Part shown: positions 1 through 9,638 of the stretch, piece after piece
How the letters are laid out: each line of letters starts with the position of its first letter
Position numbering within the stretch: the first letter of the stretch is position 1
NCBI GenBank assembly: GCA_020161435.1
Contig: JAIUNV010000005.1
Location: 1 to 64,000 of the forward strand
Length of the DNA stretch: 64,000 bases
DNA from: Bacteroidota bacterium
GTDB taxonomy: Bacteria > Bacteroidota > Bacteroidia > Chitinophagales > Chitinophagaceae
Direction: 5' to 3'
Position numbers and translations under genes: made by a program
Notes under the pieces: generated by a model
Told to the model about the DNA's origin: nothing
The model's database searches: none
What the model saw: only the letters and a program-made list of their open reading frames with translations

Positions 1-78
1 ACTATTTTTGAATCCCGATGCAGACTCTGAATAACAGCTAGCTGAAATCGTTTACACAAAATATTTTACAGTCTCAAT

Positions 79-118
79 AAAAAAAATCCCGCCACCATAT
101 TGGTAGCGGGCTTTTCTT
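79..118 (-). terminator. Rho-independent terminator of the aconitase gene
   Basis: The stem CCCGCCACC / GGTAGCGGG (88-96 and 102-110, one G-T pair) has a run of A on its left, which reads as a U tract on the minus strand. T-rich sequence also follows on the right, so it could work in both directions. It lies about 110 bases past the aconitase stop. Confidence 0.75.
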
Positions 119-226
119 TTATACACTTCCTGTCTTTCTGTCTTCAAACCCAGCCTGCCCTATAGAGCATTTCACCAAAACTGGAATAAATCTCCAGACT
201 CCGGTCTTCAGACTTCCCGACTTTTC

Positions 227-2491
227 TTACGCACCAAACTGCTTACGGATGATGTTCAGCGCTGCACCTGCCTTAAACCACTCAATCTGTTGGTCGTTGT
301 AAGTGTGGTTTACACTGATTTCATCTTTGCTGCCATCGGCGTGGTTCAATACCAATGTCAATGGCTTGCCGGGCGCAAATTCAGTGAGGCCAACAATGTC
401 AATGCTGTCGTCTTCCTGAATTTTCTCGTAGTCTGCTTTGTCGGCAAAAGTGAGAGCCAGCATACCCTGCTTTTTCAGGTTTGTTTCGTGAATTCGGGCA
501 AAGCTCTTTACCAACACGGCACGTACACCGAGGTGACGAGGCTCCATAGCGGCATGTTCACGAGAAGAACCTTCGCCATAGTTTTCGTCGCCCACTACAA
601 TACTGCCAATACCGGCGGCTTTGTAAGCACGTTGTGTAGCAGGTACCGGGCCGTATTCGCCTGTCAGTTGGTTTTTAATGTTGTCTGTTTTTTCATTGAA
701 GAAGTTGACCGCACCAATCAGCATGTTGTTGCTGATGTTGTCGAGGTGACCGCGGAACTTCAGCCATGGGCCGGCCATACTGATGTGGTCGGTGGTACAT
801 TTGCCTTTGGCTTTGATGAGGAGCTTCAGTCCTTTCAGGTCGGTACCTTCCCAAGCTGGGAATGGATCGAGCAGTTGCAAACGCTTGCTGGTGGGTTCTA
901 CAATTACGTTTACACCGCTGCCATCTTCGGCAGGTGCCTGATAACCGGCATCTTCCACTGCAAATCCACGTACAGGCAACTCATCGCCACTGGGCGGGTC
1001 GAGTTTTACCTGCTCGCCTTTTTCGTTGGTGAGGGTATCAGTAATAGGGTTGAAAGTAAGGTCGCCGGCAATAGCGAGGGCAGTTACCAACTCTGGACTG
1101 GCCACAAACGCCATGGTGTTGGGGTTGCCATCGGCACGTTTGGCAAAGTTGCGGTTGAAGCTATGCACAATGGTGTTGCGCTCCTGCTTTTCGGCGCCCA
1201 TGCGTTCCCACATACCAATGCAGGGACCGCAGGCGTTGGCAAATACCGTAGCACCAATTTGGGCAAAAGTATCGAGGAAGCCATCTCTTTCGATGGTATA
1301 ACGAACCTGTTCGGAACCGGGAGTAATGGTAAATTCTGCTTTTGTTTTCAGGCCTTTTTCAGCTACCTGCTTGGCCAGGCTTACTGCACGGCTAATGTCT
1401 TCGTAAGAGGAGTTGGTACAGCTACCAATGAGACCTACTTCTACTTTGGTAGGCCAATTGTTGGCGGCCGCGGCTTCTTTCATTTTGCTGATAGGCGTAG
1501 CCAAATCGGGTGTAAAAGGTCCGTTCAGGTGCGGCTCCAGTTCGCTCAGGTTAATTTCAATTACCTGATCGAAATATTGCTCAGGATTGGCATACACTTC
1601 GGGGTCGGCAGTCAGGTGTTCGGCAATGCCATCCGCCAGTTCGGCTACTGCTTCGCGGCCAGTAGCTTTCAGGTAGCGGCTCATGCTTTCGTCGTAGCCG
1701 AAAGTTGAAGTAGTGGCACCAATTTCGGCACCCATGTTACAAATGGTGCCTTTGCCGGTACAGCTCATGGCCACGGCGCCTTCACCAAAATATTCTACCA
1801 CAGCACCAGTACCACCTTTTACGGTAAGGATACCGGCTACTTTCAAAATCACATCTTTAGGAGCGGTCCAACCGTTGAGCTTGCCTGTCAGTTTTACACC
1901 AATGAGCTTAGGCATTTTCAGTTCCCAGGGCAGGCCGGCCATCACGTCGCAGGCATCGGCTCCGCCTACACCAATGGCAATCATACCAAGGCCACCAGCA
2001 TTCACAGTGTGGCTATCGGTACCAATCATCATACCACCGGGGAAAGCGTAGTTTTCCAACACCACCTGGTGAATGATACCGGCGCCGGGCTTCCAGAAGC
2101 CAATGCCATATTTGTTAGAAACAGAAGCGAGAAAATCGTACACTTCTTTGCTTTCGTTTACAGCACGTTCGAGGTCTACCTTGCTGTTGTCTTTGGCCAC
2201 AATCAGGTGGTCGCAGTGTACGGTGCTGGGCACGGCTACCTTGGCACGACCCGCCTGCATAAACTGGAGCAGCGCCATTTGGGCGGTGGCATCCTGCATG
2301 GCTACACGGTCAGGAGCAAAATCTACGTAGTCTTTGCCACGGGCAAAAGCAGTGGTAGCATCGCCCTGCGTCAGGTGGGCATACAAAATCTTTTCAGTCA
2401 GCGTAAGCGGACGGCCAACGGCTTTGCGGGCTGCGGCCACACGACCGGGGAACCGTTCGTACACCGCTTTGATCATGGAGAGATCGAACAT
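227..2491 (-). CDS. acn: Aconitate hydratase (mitochondrial-type aconitase)
   Basis: This 754-residue cytoplasmic TCA-cycle enzyme converts citrate to isocitrate through cis-aconitate using a [4Fe-4S] cluster. The cluster cysteines are visible in GSCTNSS (about residue 356) and ACGPCIGMW (about residues 420 and 423). The C-terminal swivel domain carries the active-site stretch GEGSSREHA near residue 639. The length and the N-terminus ([14 protein letters not shown]) match the mitochondrial-like aconitase common in Bacteroidota, rather than the longer AcnA (about 890) or AcnB (about 865). The ATG at 2491 is the natural start. It is transcribed alone, with a hairpin terminator downstream and a 250-base spacer upstream that separates it from divergent small genes. 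Nothing looks broken. Confidence 0.95.
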   Translation of the reverse strand: MFDLSMIKAVYERFPGRVAAARKAVGRPLTLTEKILYAHLTQGDATTAFARGKDYVDFAPDRVAMQDATAQMALLQFMQAGRAKVAVPSTVHCDHLIVAKDNSKVDLERAVNESKEVYDFLASVSNKYGIGFWKPGAGIIHQVVLENYAFPGGMMIGTDSHTVNAGGLGMIAIGVGGADACDVMAGLPWELKMPKLIGVKLTGKLNGWTAPKDVILKVAGILTVKGGTGAVVEYFGEGAVAMSCTGKGTICNMGAEIGATTSTFGYDESMSRYLKATGREAVAELADGIAEHLTADPEVYANPEQYFDQVIEINLSELEPHLNGPFTPDLATPISKMKEAAAANNWPTKVEVGLIGSCTNSSYEDISRAVSLAKQVAEKGLKTKAEFTITPGSEQVRYTIERDGFLDTFAQIGATVFANACGPCIGMWERMGAEKQERNTIVHSFNRNFAKRADGNPNTMAFVASPELVTALAIAGDLTFNPITDTLTNEKGEQVKLDPPSGDELPVRGFAVEDAGYQAPAEDGSGVNVIVEPTSKRLQLLDPFPAWEGTDLKGLKLLIKAKGKCTTDHISMAGPWLKFRGHLDNISNNMLIGAVNFFNEKTDNIKNQLTGEYGPVPATQRAYKAAGIGSIVVGDENYGEGSSREHAAMEPRHLGVRAVLVKSFARIHETNLKKQGMLALTFADKADYEKIQEDDSIDIVGLTEFAPGKPLTLVLNHADGSKDEISVNHTYNDQQIEWFKAGAALNIIRKQFGA

Positions 2492-2741
2492 AGCGTATTA
2501 ATTGAAAGTTTGATGATTTACTCTTTTGTAAAAGTGCTGCGAATTTACGAAGCGAAGGCATACCGCCCGATACGAAAATCAAGGCTTTGCAAGCTTTTTC
2601 AACCTTTTGTGGGTTACATTGTTAATGAGATGCATATTCTATAACATATGGTTGTAAAATGCAGAAAACCTGCATTTTTGCGGCCCCATACCAGCACTTT
2701 ATTTCACTTACCTTACAAAGGCAACTTCAAAACTAACCTCT

Positions 2742-2975
2742 ATGAAAGCGCAAATGGAAAACGTACGCCAAACCATTGAATACAATGTATTCGGGGTTTG
2801 TACTTATTTGGGCGAACGCTTCAACATAGCCACTTCCCGCATTCGCCTGTATTTCATTTACCTCTCTTTTCTCACATTCGGCAGCCCGCTGATTATTTAT
2901 CTGTTTGTGGCTTTTTGGATGAATGTGAAGCGCTACATTTTTTACAGCAAGCGAAATCCGCTTTGGTATAAGTAA
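2742..2975 (+). CDS. PspC-domain small membrane protein, copy 1
   Basis: A 77-residue protein with the short PspC-like fold: an N-terminal cytoplasmic part (EYNVFGVCTYLGERFNI), one strong hydrophobic segment (LTFGSPLIIYLFVAFWM, about residues 46-62) and a basic tail. PspC domains act as membrane sensors in the phage-shock envelope-stress response. In Bacteroidota such short forms are common without pspA, and none is seen here. The gene is followed 118 bases later by a close paralogue (3094-3315) that shares the core FNIA-S-(R/K)IRLYFIYLSFLTFGSP and the tail KRNPLW. The role is inferred from the family only. Confidence 0.75.
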   Translation: MKAQMENVRQTIEYNVFGVCTYLGERFNIATSRIRLYFIYLSFLTFGSPLIIYLFVAFWMNVKRYIFYSKRNPLWYK

Positions 2976-3093
2976 AAAATAGCGGCTGCTCCTCCTTTTT
3001 GCTCCATCGGTTTGTTGTATAAACTCAGCGTTAATTATGGGTTAGGTTAAACACATTTGCACTACCTTGCCCCTACGCAAAAATCATAACGAT

Positions 3094-3315
3094 ATGAACA
3101 AGCTTCGTTCGTTGGTGGAGTACAACTTGTTTGGGGTGTGCAGTTATCTGGGTGAAAAATTCAATATCGCCTCTTCCAAAATCCGGTTGTATTTTATTTA
3201 CCTGTCGTTTCTCACGTTTGGCAGCCCCGTCATCTTTTATTTCTTTCTGGTATTTTGGATGAACATGCGGCGCTACATGCAAAACATGAAACGCAATCCA
3301 CTGTGGAATGCCTGA
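3094..3315 (+). CDS. PspC-domain small membrane protein, copy 2
   Basis: A 73-residue paralogue of the preceding gene. It has the same order: VEYNLFGVCSYLGEKFNI, one transmembrane segment (FGSPVIFYFFLVFWM), then a basic tail ending KRNPLWNA. I start it at the ATG at 3094, because the in-frame upstream codons have no ATG and the paralogue begins at the equivalent point. Roughly 70 percent of aligned residues are identical by eye, pointing to a tandem duplication. A strong hairpin follows at 3341. The two copies probably differ in expression or partner, but nothing in the sequence shows which. Confidence 0.75.
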   Translation: MNKLRSLVEYNLFGVCSYLGEKFNIASSKIRLYFIYLSFLTFGSPVIFYFFLVFWMNMRRYMQNMKRNPLWNA

Positions 3316-3340
3316 TACACAACGCAGGTTCGTACAACAA

Positions 3341-3371
3341 AAGAGCCGCTCCCAACCGGGGCGGCTCTTTT
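3341..3371. terminator. Bidirectional terminator between convergent genes
   Basis: The inverted repeat AAGAGCCGC / GCGGCTCTT is followed by T on the right and preceded by A on the left. It sits exactly between the end of the second PspC gene and the end of the LysM/NlpC gene. Confidence 0.8.
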
Positions 3372-3374
3372 CAT

Positions 3375-4031
3375 TTAGCCAACAAAACGGCCCCAAACTG
3401 TATCGGGGCGGTTGAATACCTGCGGCCCTGTCTCCTGAATGGAGTCGTTGAAATTTCGATCATTGTCCGAGCTGCAATGAATCACTTTGTCCATTTGACC
3501 GTTGCTCACTTTCGATACAAGACCAACGTGACCAATAGCGTTGCCTGCACCAAAAACTACAATACAGCCGGGTTCGGGGGTAGTAATGCGTTCAAAAATA
3601 CCGGCACTGCTGTTTACATCCGCTACCATACTGTCGGTATAAATCCAACCGCCATAGCGGCCATAAAACGGAATGTTTGTTTTGCGGGAAAGGCCCAAAA
3701 CCCAACACACAAAACCACTGCAATCGCATTGCTTATTGGCATTGCTGGGCAGAGCTGCGTTGGGGTTCATGCCACCGGCGCCAAGTTTGTATCGTATCCC
3801 TTTGTTGATCGCCGTTTTGGCCCGTGCAATCAGCTCGGATTGTTTTGTACTCACCACTTCAATGTCGGGCTCGGGCACATCGTCAATATTGGGTATGTGA
3901 ATGAGCTGCCCCACAAAAATTTTAGAAGGATTAATGATACTGGGATTGAACGAGAGCAGCAATGCTGTTGGCAGGCCAAATTGCTTGGCAATTTTCGACA
4001 AGGTGTCGCCGGATTTTACTTTGTAATACAT
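3375..4031 (-). CDS. LysM-NlpC/P60 cell-wall peptidase
   Basis: A 218-residue protein. An N-terminal LysM domain (YYKVKSGDTLSKIAKQFG, residues 2-46) binds peptidoglycan. The C-terminal NlpC/P60 (C40) domain has the catalytic Cys in CDCSGF (about residue 103) and the His in GHVGLV (about residue 167). Such enzymes cut gamma-D-Glu-diaminopimelate bonds in wall peptides. I use the ATG at 4031, since LysM starts right after it and the in-frame upstream sequence (to 4163) is not domain-like and runs into a terminator. No convincing signal peptide follows this start, so the protein may be exported by another route or act on imported muropeptides. Convergent with the PspC genes. Confidence 0.85.
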   Translation of the reverse strand: MYYKVKSGDTLSKIAKQFGLPTALLLSFNPSIINPSKIFVGQLIHIPNIDDVPEPDIEVVSTKQSELIARAKTAINKGIRYKLGAGGMNPNAALPSNANKQCDCSGFVCWVLGLSRKTNIPFYGRYGGWIYTDSMVADVNSSAGIFERITTPEPGCIVVFGAGNAIGHVGLVSKVSNGQMDKVIHCSSDNDRNFNDSIQETGPQVFNRPDTVWGRFVG

Positions 4032-4131
4032 GTGTGCAACGATTTTGATGTGAGCAAATGAGGATTTCGTTTTCGTTAATGTACAACGATGCTTTGGGCC
4101 CTGCAAGCGTAGATACACGTATGCTGTATAA

Positions 4132-4166
4132 AAAATGCCTGCGGCCGTTACAGCCGCAGGCATTTT
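4132..4166. terminator. Strong bidirectional terminator
   Basis: AAAATGCCTGCGGC pairs perfectly with GCCGCAGGCATTTT around a short loop. It serves the OmpA-like gene (minus strand) that ends at 4183. Confidence 0.85.
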
Positions 4167-4182
4167 GCTAACTCAAAAACCT

Positions 4183-5364
4183 TTATTGTTTCACAAACGC
4201 TACCCTGCGGTTAGTGGCTCTGCCTTCTGGGGTATCGTTGCTGCCAATAGGGTTGGTTTGGCCGTAACCTTTGGCGGTAAGTCTTGCGGCATCAATGCCC
4301 ATCTCAATCATTTTTTCACGAACCGTATTGGCCCGGGCTTCACTCAGTTGCATGTTTGCTTCGGCGCTGCTGCCAGCTTCAGCACTGGTGTGACCGGCTA
4401 TTTCAAATTTTATGGCAGGGTCGTCTTTCATCAGCTTTACCAGACTGTTGATTTCACCCATACTTTCGGGCAGTAAAACAGGAGAGGCTCTTTCAAACAA
4501 AATGCCTCTGGCAATGTACACATTGTTGGTAGTGATTTGCTTGGCGGGGCTTTTGCCACCGGCCAAAATGCGGAAGTTTTTGATGAGCACCGGTGCATCG
4601 TAATCGCCATCAATATTGAAGCGCAGCGATGACGGATTGGCAAATTCAATTTGTGCATTTAAAATGCGGTATTGATTGATGTACACTTTAACGCTCTTTT
4701 CATTTACGCTGATGGCAATGTGCTTCCAGTCTTTGAGCACGGCGTTTTCTTTATCGGCCCGAAAGTCGTATGGCCACTGGCCTTGTGCCTGATTGAAAGA
4801 GGCTTCGGCATTGGCCCAAATTTTAATGGGATATTGTTCAAACTGGCCACCGTCTTGGTTTTTATCCATAGATGTGTTGGATAAAAACAACGTAACTGCA
4901 CGGCCATATTGCCAGGCATAATTCACATACTTGATATCGAACTCTATGGTAAAACGTTTGGGCAGGTAGCTGGGCAGTTTCATGCGGGGGCGGAGCGTGG
5001 TGCCCTGCCGGGCAGCAATCATCATTTCGCCATCAGCATCGGTTATTTCTGCACGGCCCTTGTCGAGTATCCAACGGCTGGGTATTTCGTTGGCTTCTTC
5101 ATTGCTCAGGTCATCGCTAAAGAGCACAGAATCGCCGGGTACAAAATCGTACGCCGCATACGCACCAAGGTTGGCAGCTTTGCCATTACCTCCAGCAGGT
5201 GTTTCGGCCGTAGGGGTATTGCCTGCAGGCTTGTCACCGTTGATGATTTTATCAGCGGTTTTATCTACTTCTTTTTTCACTTTATCGCCCAGCTTTTTAA
5301 TGAGCTGTGCAGATACGGCCTGTGCCAGTAAAAATCCGGCCACAATGAGCAGTGTTTTTTTCAT
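4183..5364 (-). CDS. OmpA-family C-terminal domain protein
   Basis: A 393-residue envelope protein. It starts with a signal peptide (MKKTLLIVAGFLLAQAVSAQ), followed by a charged linker and a Gly/Pro/Thr-rich spacer. The middle, about residues 80-270, looks like a concanavalin-type beta-sandwich (DSVLFSDDLSNEE, then IEFDIKYVNY and KHIAISVNEKSVKVYIN). The C-terminal OmpA peptidoglycan-binding domain has FEIAGHTSAEAGS and the closing motif RATNRRVAF. The ATG at 5364 is chosen because it begins the signal peptide, whereas the upstream in-frame extension is not protein-like. It probably anchors the outer membrane to peptidoglycan while its middle domain binds an unknown ligand. Hairpins bound it on both sides. 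Confidence 0.85.
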   Translation of the reverse strand: MKKTLLIVAGFLLAQAVSAQLIKKLGDKVKKEVDKTADKIINGDKPAGNTPTAETPAGGNGKAANLGAYAAYDFVPGDSVLFSDDLSNEEANEIPSRWILDKGRAEITDADGEMMIAARQGTTLRPRMKLPSYLPKRFTIEFDIKYVNYAWQYGRAVTLFLSNTSMDKNQDGGQFEQYPIKIWANAEASFNQAQGQWPYDFRADKENAVLKDWKHIAISVNEKSVKVYINQYRILNAQIEFANPSSLRFNIDGDYDAPVLIKNFRILAGGKSPAKQITTNNVYIARGILFERASPVLLPESMGEINSLVKLMKDDPAIKFEIAGHTSAEAGSSAEANMQLSEARANTVREKMIEMGIDAARLTAKGYGQTNPIGSNDTPEGRATNRRVAFVKQ

Positions 5365-5469
5365 GTGTTGACATTGAAGGGTTGAAAATGGTATCCATTT
5401 TTCCCTACAAATAAGCAACAGAAAACGGTCGGAAAGCATCCCCCAAAACAGGGAAATAACGGGCACAAA

Positions 5470-5496
5470 AAAGGCTGCACCAGTGGTACAGCCTTT
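5470..5496 (-). terminator. Terminator of gcdH
   Basis: AAAGGCTG / CAGCCTTT with inner ACC/GGT pairing, flanked by A runs on the left that give a U tract on the minus strand. It lies 21 bases past the gcdH stop. Confidence 0.7.
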
Positions 5497-5517
5497 ATGA
5501 AAAAATGGAATGAACGA

Positions 5518-6699
5518 TTAGTTGAAAGCGTTGAGCCCGGTTACATCCAAGCCAGTGATGAGCAGGTGAATGTCGTGGGTGCCTTCGTAAGTGATGACAC
5601 TTTCGAGGTTCATAATGTGGCGCATGATTGGGTACTCGCCGGTAATGCCCATGCCGCCCAACATTTGGCGGGCATCGCTGGCCACCTGCTTGGCTATTTC
5701 GCAACTGTTGCGCTTAGCCATACTTATTTGGGCAGGTGTTGCACGGTTTTCATTCATGAGCACACCCAAGCGCCACACCAGCAATTGTGCCTTGGTGATT
5801 TCGGTAATCATTTCGGCCAGCTTCTTTTGCTGTAACTGAAAACCACCAATGGGGCGGTCGAACTGAATGCGTTCTTTGCTGTAGCGCAGCGCTGTATCGT
5901 AGCAATCCATGGCGGCGCCAATGGTGCCCCATGCAATGCCGTAACGGGCTTTGTTGAGGCAGCTCAACGGTCCTTTCATGCCTTGTACATTGGGCAAAAT
6001 ATTTTCCTTCGGCACTTTTACATTATCGAATACCAGCTCACCAGTGGCACTGGCCCGCAGGCTCCATTTGTTGTGCGTAGTCGGGGTGGTAAAGCCTTCC
6101 ATGCCACGCTCCACAATGACGCCACGCACAATGCCGGCTTCATCTTTGGCCCATACCACAGCTACCTGTGCAAAGGGGGCATTGCTGATCCACATTTTGG
6201 CACCATTCAAAATCACATGATCGCCGGCATCTTTGATATTGGTAAGCATGCCAGCAGGGTTGCTGCCGTGGTTGGGTTCGGTAAGGCCGAAGCAACCCAG
6301 CCATTCGCCACAGGCCAGTTTGGGCAGATATTTCATGCGCTGTTCTTCGCTGCCAAATGCATGAATAGGATACATGACCAACGAACCTTGTACAGATGCG
6401 GTGCTGCGTACGCCACTGTCGCCACGTTCCAGCTCCTGCATCATCAATCCGTAACTGATATAATCGAGGCCGCCGCCGCCATATTGCTCAGGAACGGTTG
6501 GGCCAAAGCAACCCAGTTCGCCCAGCTGACGCACAATCTGCTGCGGAAATGCTGACCGCTGTGCATACTCTTCAATGATGGGTGAAATTTCTTTTTTTAC
6601 ATAGGTCCGCACGGTGTCGCGGATCATCAGGTGTTCTTCAGTCAGCAGTTCATCCAGCAGGTAATAATCCGGACTTTGAAAGAGGTCTTGCTGCGGCAT
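5518..6699 (-). CDS. gcdH: Glutaryl-CoA dehydrogenase (acyl-CoA dehydrogenase family)
   Basis: This 393-residue flavoenzyme oxidises and decarboxylates glutaryl-CoA to crotonyl-CoA in lysine and tryptophan breakdown. Features that favour glutaryl-CoA dehydrogenase over generic acyl-CoA dehydrogenases are RSTASVQGSLVMYPI (about residue 97), CFGLTEPNHGSNPAGM (FAD/substrate region) and YEGTHDIHLLITG with the catalytic Glu near residue 373. Length fits the family. The ATG at 6699 is preceded by a TACCTTTG promoter element. It stands alone between terminators, so no operon partner hints at the electron acceptor. The assignment is strong by motif; substrate specificity is inferred from the family. 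Confidence 0.88.
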   Translation of the reverse strand: MPQQDLFQSPDYYLLDELLTEEHLMIRDTVRTYVKKEISPIIEEYAQRSAFPQQIVRQLGELGCFGPTVPEQYGGGGLDYISYGLMMQELERGDSGVRSTASVQGSLVMYPIHAFGSEEQRMKYLPKLACGEWLGCFGLTEPNHGSNPAGMLTNIKDAGDHVILNGAKMWISNAPFAQVAVVWAKDEAGIVRGVIVERGMEGFTTPTTHNKWSLRASATGELVFDNVKVPKENILPNVQGMKGPLSCLNKARYGIAWGTIGAAMDCYDTALRYSKERIQFDRPIGGFQLQQKKLAEMITEITKAQLLVWRLGVLMNENRATPAQISMAKRNSCEIAKQVASDARQMLGGMGITGEYPIMRHIMNLESVITYEGTHDIHLLITGLDVTGLNAFN

Positions 6700-6724
6700 A
6701 ATCGTTGTTTTTTATTGAGAGTGG

Positions 6725-6732
6725 CAAAGGTA
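6725..6732 (-). promoter_or_regulatory. Bacteroidota -7 element for gcdH
   Basis: The minus strand reads TACCTTTG, an exact match to the TAnnTTTG consensus, 26 bases before the gcdH ATG. No clear -33 TTG was found at the ideal distance. Confidence 0.45.
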
Positions 6733-6939
6733 AGGGATGCGGGCAGAGGCACGTCATGGAATGAGTGAAGGCATCATAAATAACAGGCAATGGATGGTAA
6801 CTGTTGGGGAGGGTGTTCTTTTACTGTATAATGTGGAATAAGGAATAAGAAAAAAGGAAGTAGCATTAACCACAAACCCAAAACAACAAACAAGGCACTT
6901 CCAAACTTGTAAACCTGCAAACTTACCAACCTCCCAACA

Positions 6940-7731
6940 TCAGTTCCTTTTTCCTTCCAGCGAAGGATCCTGCACACCCAGCAGGTAAATTTCTACGCCC
7001 GGTGGCAGTAGGCCCAGGTCTTTTTTGTAGCACTGCTGTATGTAGTAGCCCAGCTCCAGTTCGTTTACAATGGCCAGAAAATCGTAGGGTGGCCGGTACT
7101 TGAACATGAACTTTTTGATGGCTACATCATCCGTCATGCCGGTTACTTTTTTTACAAAAGTCTTGTTGAAGCGGTAGTCGATGTACTTATCCTGCTCTTC
7201 TTGTATCAGGCGGGTTTGCAGGCTCAGCAATTGACGGTTACGCCGAAACCGAAACAGATTAATGATATCATTGGGGTCCATACCTACACCGCCATTGGCC
7301 ACATTGATGTTGCGCAGCGGGTTGGGCTTTTGGTAATTGAAATATTTGGCGTAATCACGGCGGTTGGCCATGGAATCCATTTTGTAATTTTTGGCATACA
7401 CTGTTACAGGCGGCAGGTTGTTGGTTTGCACATGCAGCGCCATGTTAAACTGGTTGGGGTCTTGCATGCTGGCTACCGGGTACTTGCCGGTTACCTTGTT
7501 TTGGTAAGAAAAGAAAACGGAGTCTGTAATGCGAACCAGAATTTTGTAATGGCCCAAAGTGTCTGTCATGGTGGCCTGGCCGTTGGTAGCCATTACAGTA
7601 ACCGATTCCATGGGGTTGCGGCGGCTGATGTCGTACACGGTGCCCTTTATTTCCATGAGTTGCTGGCCTATAGCTGCCGCCGAAAACAGCAACAACATTA
7701 CCTGCAACCATAGTTTTTTGAGCACAGCCAT
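6940..7731 (-). CDS. Secreted protein with carboxypeptidase-regulatory-like (CarboxypepD_reg) domain
   Basis: A 263-residue predicted exported protein. The signal peptide is MAVLKKLWLQVMLLLFSAAA; it is followed by a beta-sandwich like those at the N-terminus of TonB-dependent receptors (EIKGTVYDISRRNPMESVTV, then DTLGHYKILV). The rest (about residues 110-263) is charged and rich in Tyr, Lys and Arg, and I do not recognise it. I start at 7731 because the signal peptide begins there; an ATG at 7755 is possible. Proteins of this layout are frequent in Bacteroidota with unknown roles, and no TonB receptor lies nearby. Confidence 0.7.
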   Translation of the reverse strand: MAVLKKLWLQVMLLLFSAAAIGQQLMEIKGTVYDISRRNPMESVTVMATNGQATMTDTLGHYKILVRITDSVFFSYQNKVTGKYPVASMQDPNQFNMALHVQTNNLPPVTVYAKNYKMDSMANRRDYAKYFNYQKPNPLRNINVANGGVGMDPNDIINLFRFRRNRQLLSLQTRLIQEEQDKYIDYRFNKTFVKKVTGMTDDVAIKKFMFKYRPPYDFLAIVNELELGYYIQQCYKKDLGLLPPGVEIYLLGVQDPSLEGKRN

Positions 7732-7884
7732 GTGCCGAAGATAAGTTGCGGCCATTTACGCCAAACAGATGCCATAATTTTAACGAAATGCCATGAGCCA
7801 CAGGGGGTTGCATAACATATGGTTATATAACCTTAATCATTGGCTAAAAGCATGATGCTCATGGTGATGGGGAAAGCTGACAAA

Positions 7885-7892
7885 TATCTTTG
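7885..7892 (+). promoter_or_regulatory. Candidate -7 element for the export operon
   Basis: TATCTTTG matches TAnnTTTG exactly, about 70 bases before the ATG at 7963. A -33 element at the usual spacing is not evident. Confidence 0.4.
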
Positions 7893-7962
7893 CCGCCTTC
7901 CAACCTTTTATCTGTGCAAGGGTTTTATTTGCAAATCACACAAAAACTGAACAAAACTTACT

Positions 7963-9633
7963 ATGGCCATTGATACCCAACAAGCTGTGTTGCAACGTTC
8001 CATTTTCCGGCTTTTCCGGATTATCCGGCTGGAGCGTCGCGAAATTTCGGCCATTTATTTCTACGCCATTTTGTTTGGCTTGCTGCAGCTTACGTTGCCA
8101 CTGGGCATTCAAAGCATCATCAACTTTGTATTGGCCGGCAGTTTCAGTACTTCCATGATCATTTTGATTGCAGCAGTGGTTACCGGCGTATTGTTTACAG
8201 GTATGCTGCAGGTCAGCCAAATGAAACTGAATGAGAAAATTCAGCAAAACATTTTTGTGCAGTACACTTTTGAGTTTGCGCATCGCATACCCAAGGTGGA
8301 CATGAAAAGCGTAGACGGCTATTACATGCCTGAACTGGTGAACCGATTTTTTGATGTGGTGTCGTTACAAAAAGGATTGAGCAAACTCTTGCTCGATTTG
8401 CCGGTAGCTACCATTCAAATCGTGTTTGGCTTAATCCTGCTTTCCTTGTACAACGCTGTCTTCATTGTGTTCGGCTTGTTTCTCATCCTGATTCTGTTTC
8501 TCATTATCCGCTATACCAGTGCCCGTGGCCTGGCTACCAGCCTGGAAGAAAGCGATTATAAATACGGCGTGGCCGGATGGTTGCAGGAAATAGCAAGGGC
8601 AATGAAGTCCATCAAATTTTCCCGCAATACCGGCATTCACATCAGCAAAACAGATGAACTGGTAAGTGGCTATTTGCAAGCCCGTACCAGCCACTTCAAA
8701 ATATTACTGGTGCAATACTGGTCACTCATTTTGTTTAAAGTGCTCATCACATTGGCCATGCTGGTGGTGGGTGGCTTTTTGCTCATCGATCAGGAATTGA
8801 ACGTAGGCCAATTTGTGGCGGCAGAAATCGTAATCATCACCGTGTTGGCCAGTATCGAAAAATTCATCATCAGCCTCGATAAAGTGTATGATGTACTGAC
8901 CTCAGTAGAAAAGCTGGGAAAGGTGATTGACAAGCCGCTGGAAATGTCCGGTAATATGGAATTGGATACATCAGAAGGCATTAGCATCGAAACAAGAGAC
9001 TTGTCTTTTGCCTTCAATGAAGATCAGCTGATTCTGGACAATGTGGACATGCGCATACCTGCCGGCAAGCTGGTGTGTATTGCCGGTCCTGAGGGCTCCG
9101 GTAAAAGCACGTTGCTCAGATTGCTGACGGGATCTTTTGCAGACTTTGATGGTAAAATTCTCATCAACGGATTGCCGATTGGCAATTACAGTCTCGATTC
9201 GCTGCGCAATGCCACAGGCATTTACTTTAGCCAGCAGGAAATATTTGAAGGCACGTTGTGGGAAAATATTTCGCTGGGGAATTGCGCCTATACAGCACAG
9301 GAGATGGTTCGGTTGGCAGAAAAAATTGGCCTTGGCAATTTCATTGCGGAGCAGCCCAAAGGTTTTGAAACGCATATCGATCCCACAGGCCGCAGATTGA
9401 GCAAAACCACCACACAGCGCATTCTGTTTTTGCGGGCATTGGCGGGCAAGCCCAAATTGCTGTTGCTGGAAGAACCCTGGGAAGGTATGGATGATAGTTC
9501 CAAAATTTCCATGATTCGTTTTTTACAACAAGACCTCAAAGAATGCACCATTGTGGTAGCTGCATCGGACCCTGAATTGATGCAAGTTGCAGACATCGTA
9601 TACAATATTCAACCGGTAAATCCTCACTTGTAA
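7963..9633 (+). CDS. ABC exporter-like protein with degenerate ATPase motifs
   Basis: A 556-residue fused membrane/ATPase protein like the type I secretion ABC subunit, without an N-terminal C39 peptidase domain. About six hydrophobic segments occupy residues 20-310. The nucleotide-binding domain has an intact Walker A (GPEGSGKST, about residue 375) and Q-loop (YFSQQEIF). Other catalytic motifs are altered. The LSGGQ signature is replaced by RRLSKTTTQR (about residue 478). Walker B reads LLLLEEP, with Glu in place of the Mg-binding Asp. The H-loop region reads VVAASDP, with no His. It heads an operon with an HlyD-like adaptor (5-base gap) and a TolC-like channel. It may bind ATP without normal turnover, or work by a modified mechanism. 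Confidence 0.85.
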   Translation: MAIDTQQAVLQRSIFRLFRIIRLERREISAIYFYAILFGLLQLTLPLGIQSIINFVLAGSFSTSMIILIAAVVTGVLFTGMLQVSQMKLNEKIQQNIFVQYTFEFAHRIPKVDMKSVDGYYMPELVNRFFDVVSLQKGLSKLLLDLPVATIQIVFGLILLSLYNAVFIVFGLFLILILFLIIRYTSARGLATSLEESDYKYGVAGWLQEIARAMKSIKFSRNTGIHISKTDELVSGYLQARTSHFKILLVQYWSLILFKVLITLAMLVVGGFLLIDQELNVGQFVAAEIVIITVLASIEKFIISLDKVYDVLTSVEKLGKVIDKPLEMSGNMELDTSEGISIETRDLSFAFNEDQLILDNVDMRIPAGKLVCIAGPEGSGKSTLLRLLTGSFADFDGKILINGLPIGNYSLDSLRNATGIYFSQQEIFEGTLWENISLGNCAYTAQEMVRLAEKIGLGNFIAEQPKGFETHIDPTGRRLSKTTTQRILFLRALAGKPKLLLLEEPWEGMDDSSKISMIRFLQQDLKECTIVVAASDPELMQVADIVYNIQPVNPHL

Positions 9634-9638
9634 TAGTT

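Noticed and set aside
3..10. TATTTTTG as a plus-strand promoter at the window start
   Set aside because: No plus-strand gene follows for 2.7 kb, so it is probably a chance match.
290..1708. A 472-residue open frame on the plus strand
   Set aside because: It lies wholly antisense to the aconitase gene, has no domain character, and reflects the GC-biased third positions of acn.
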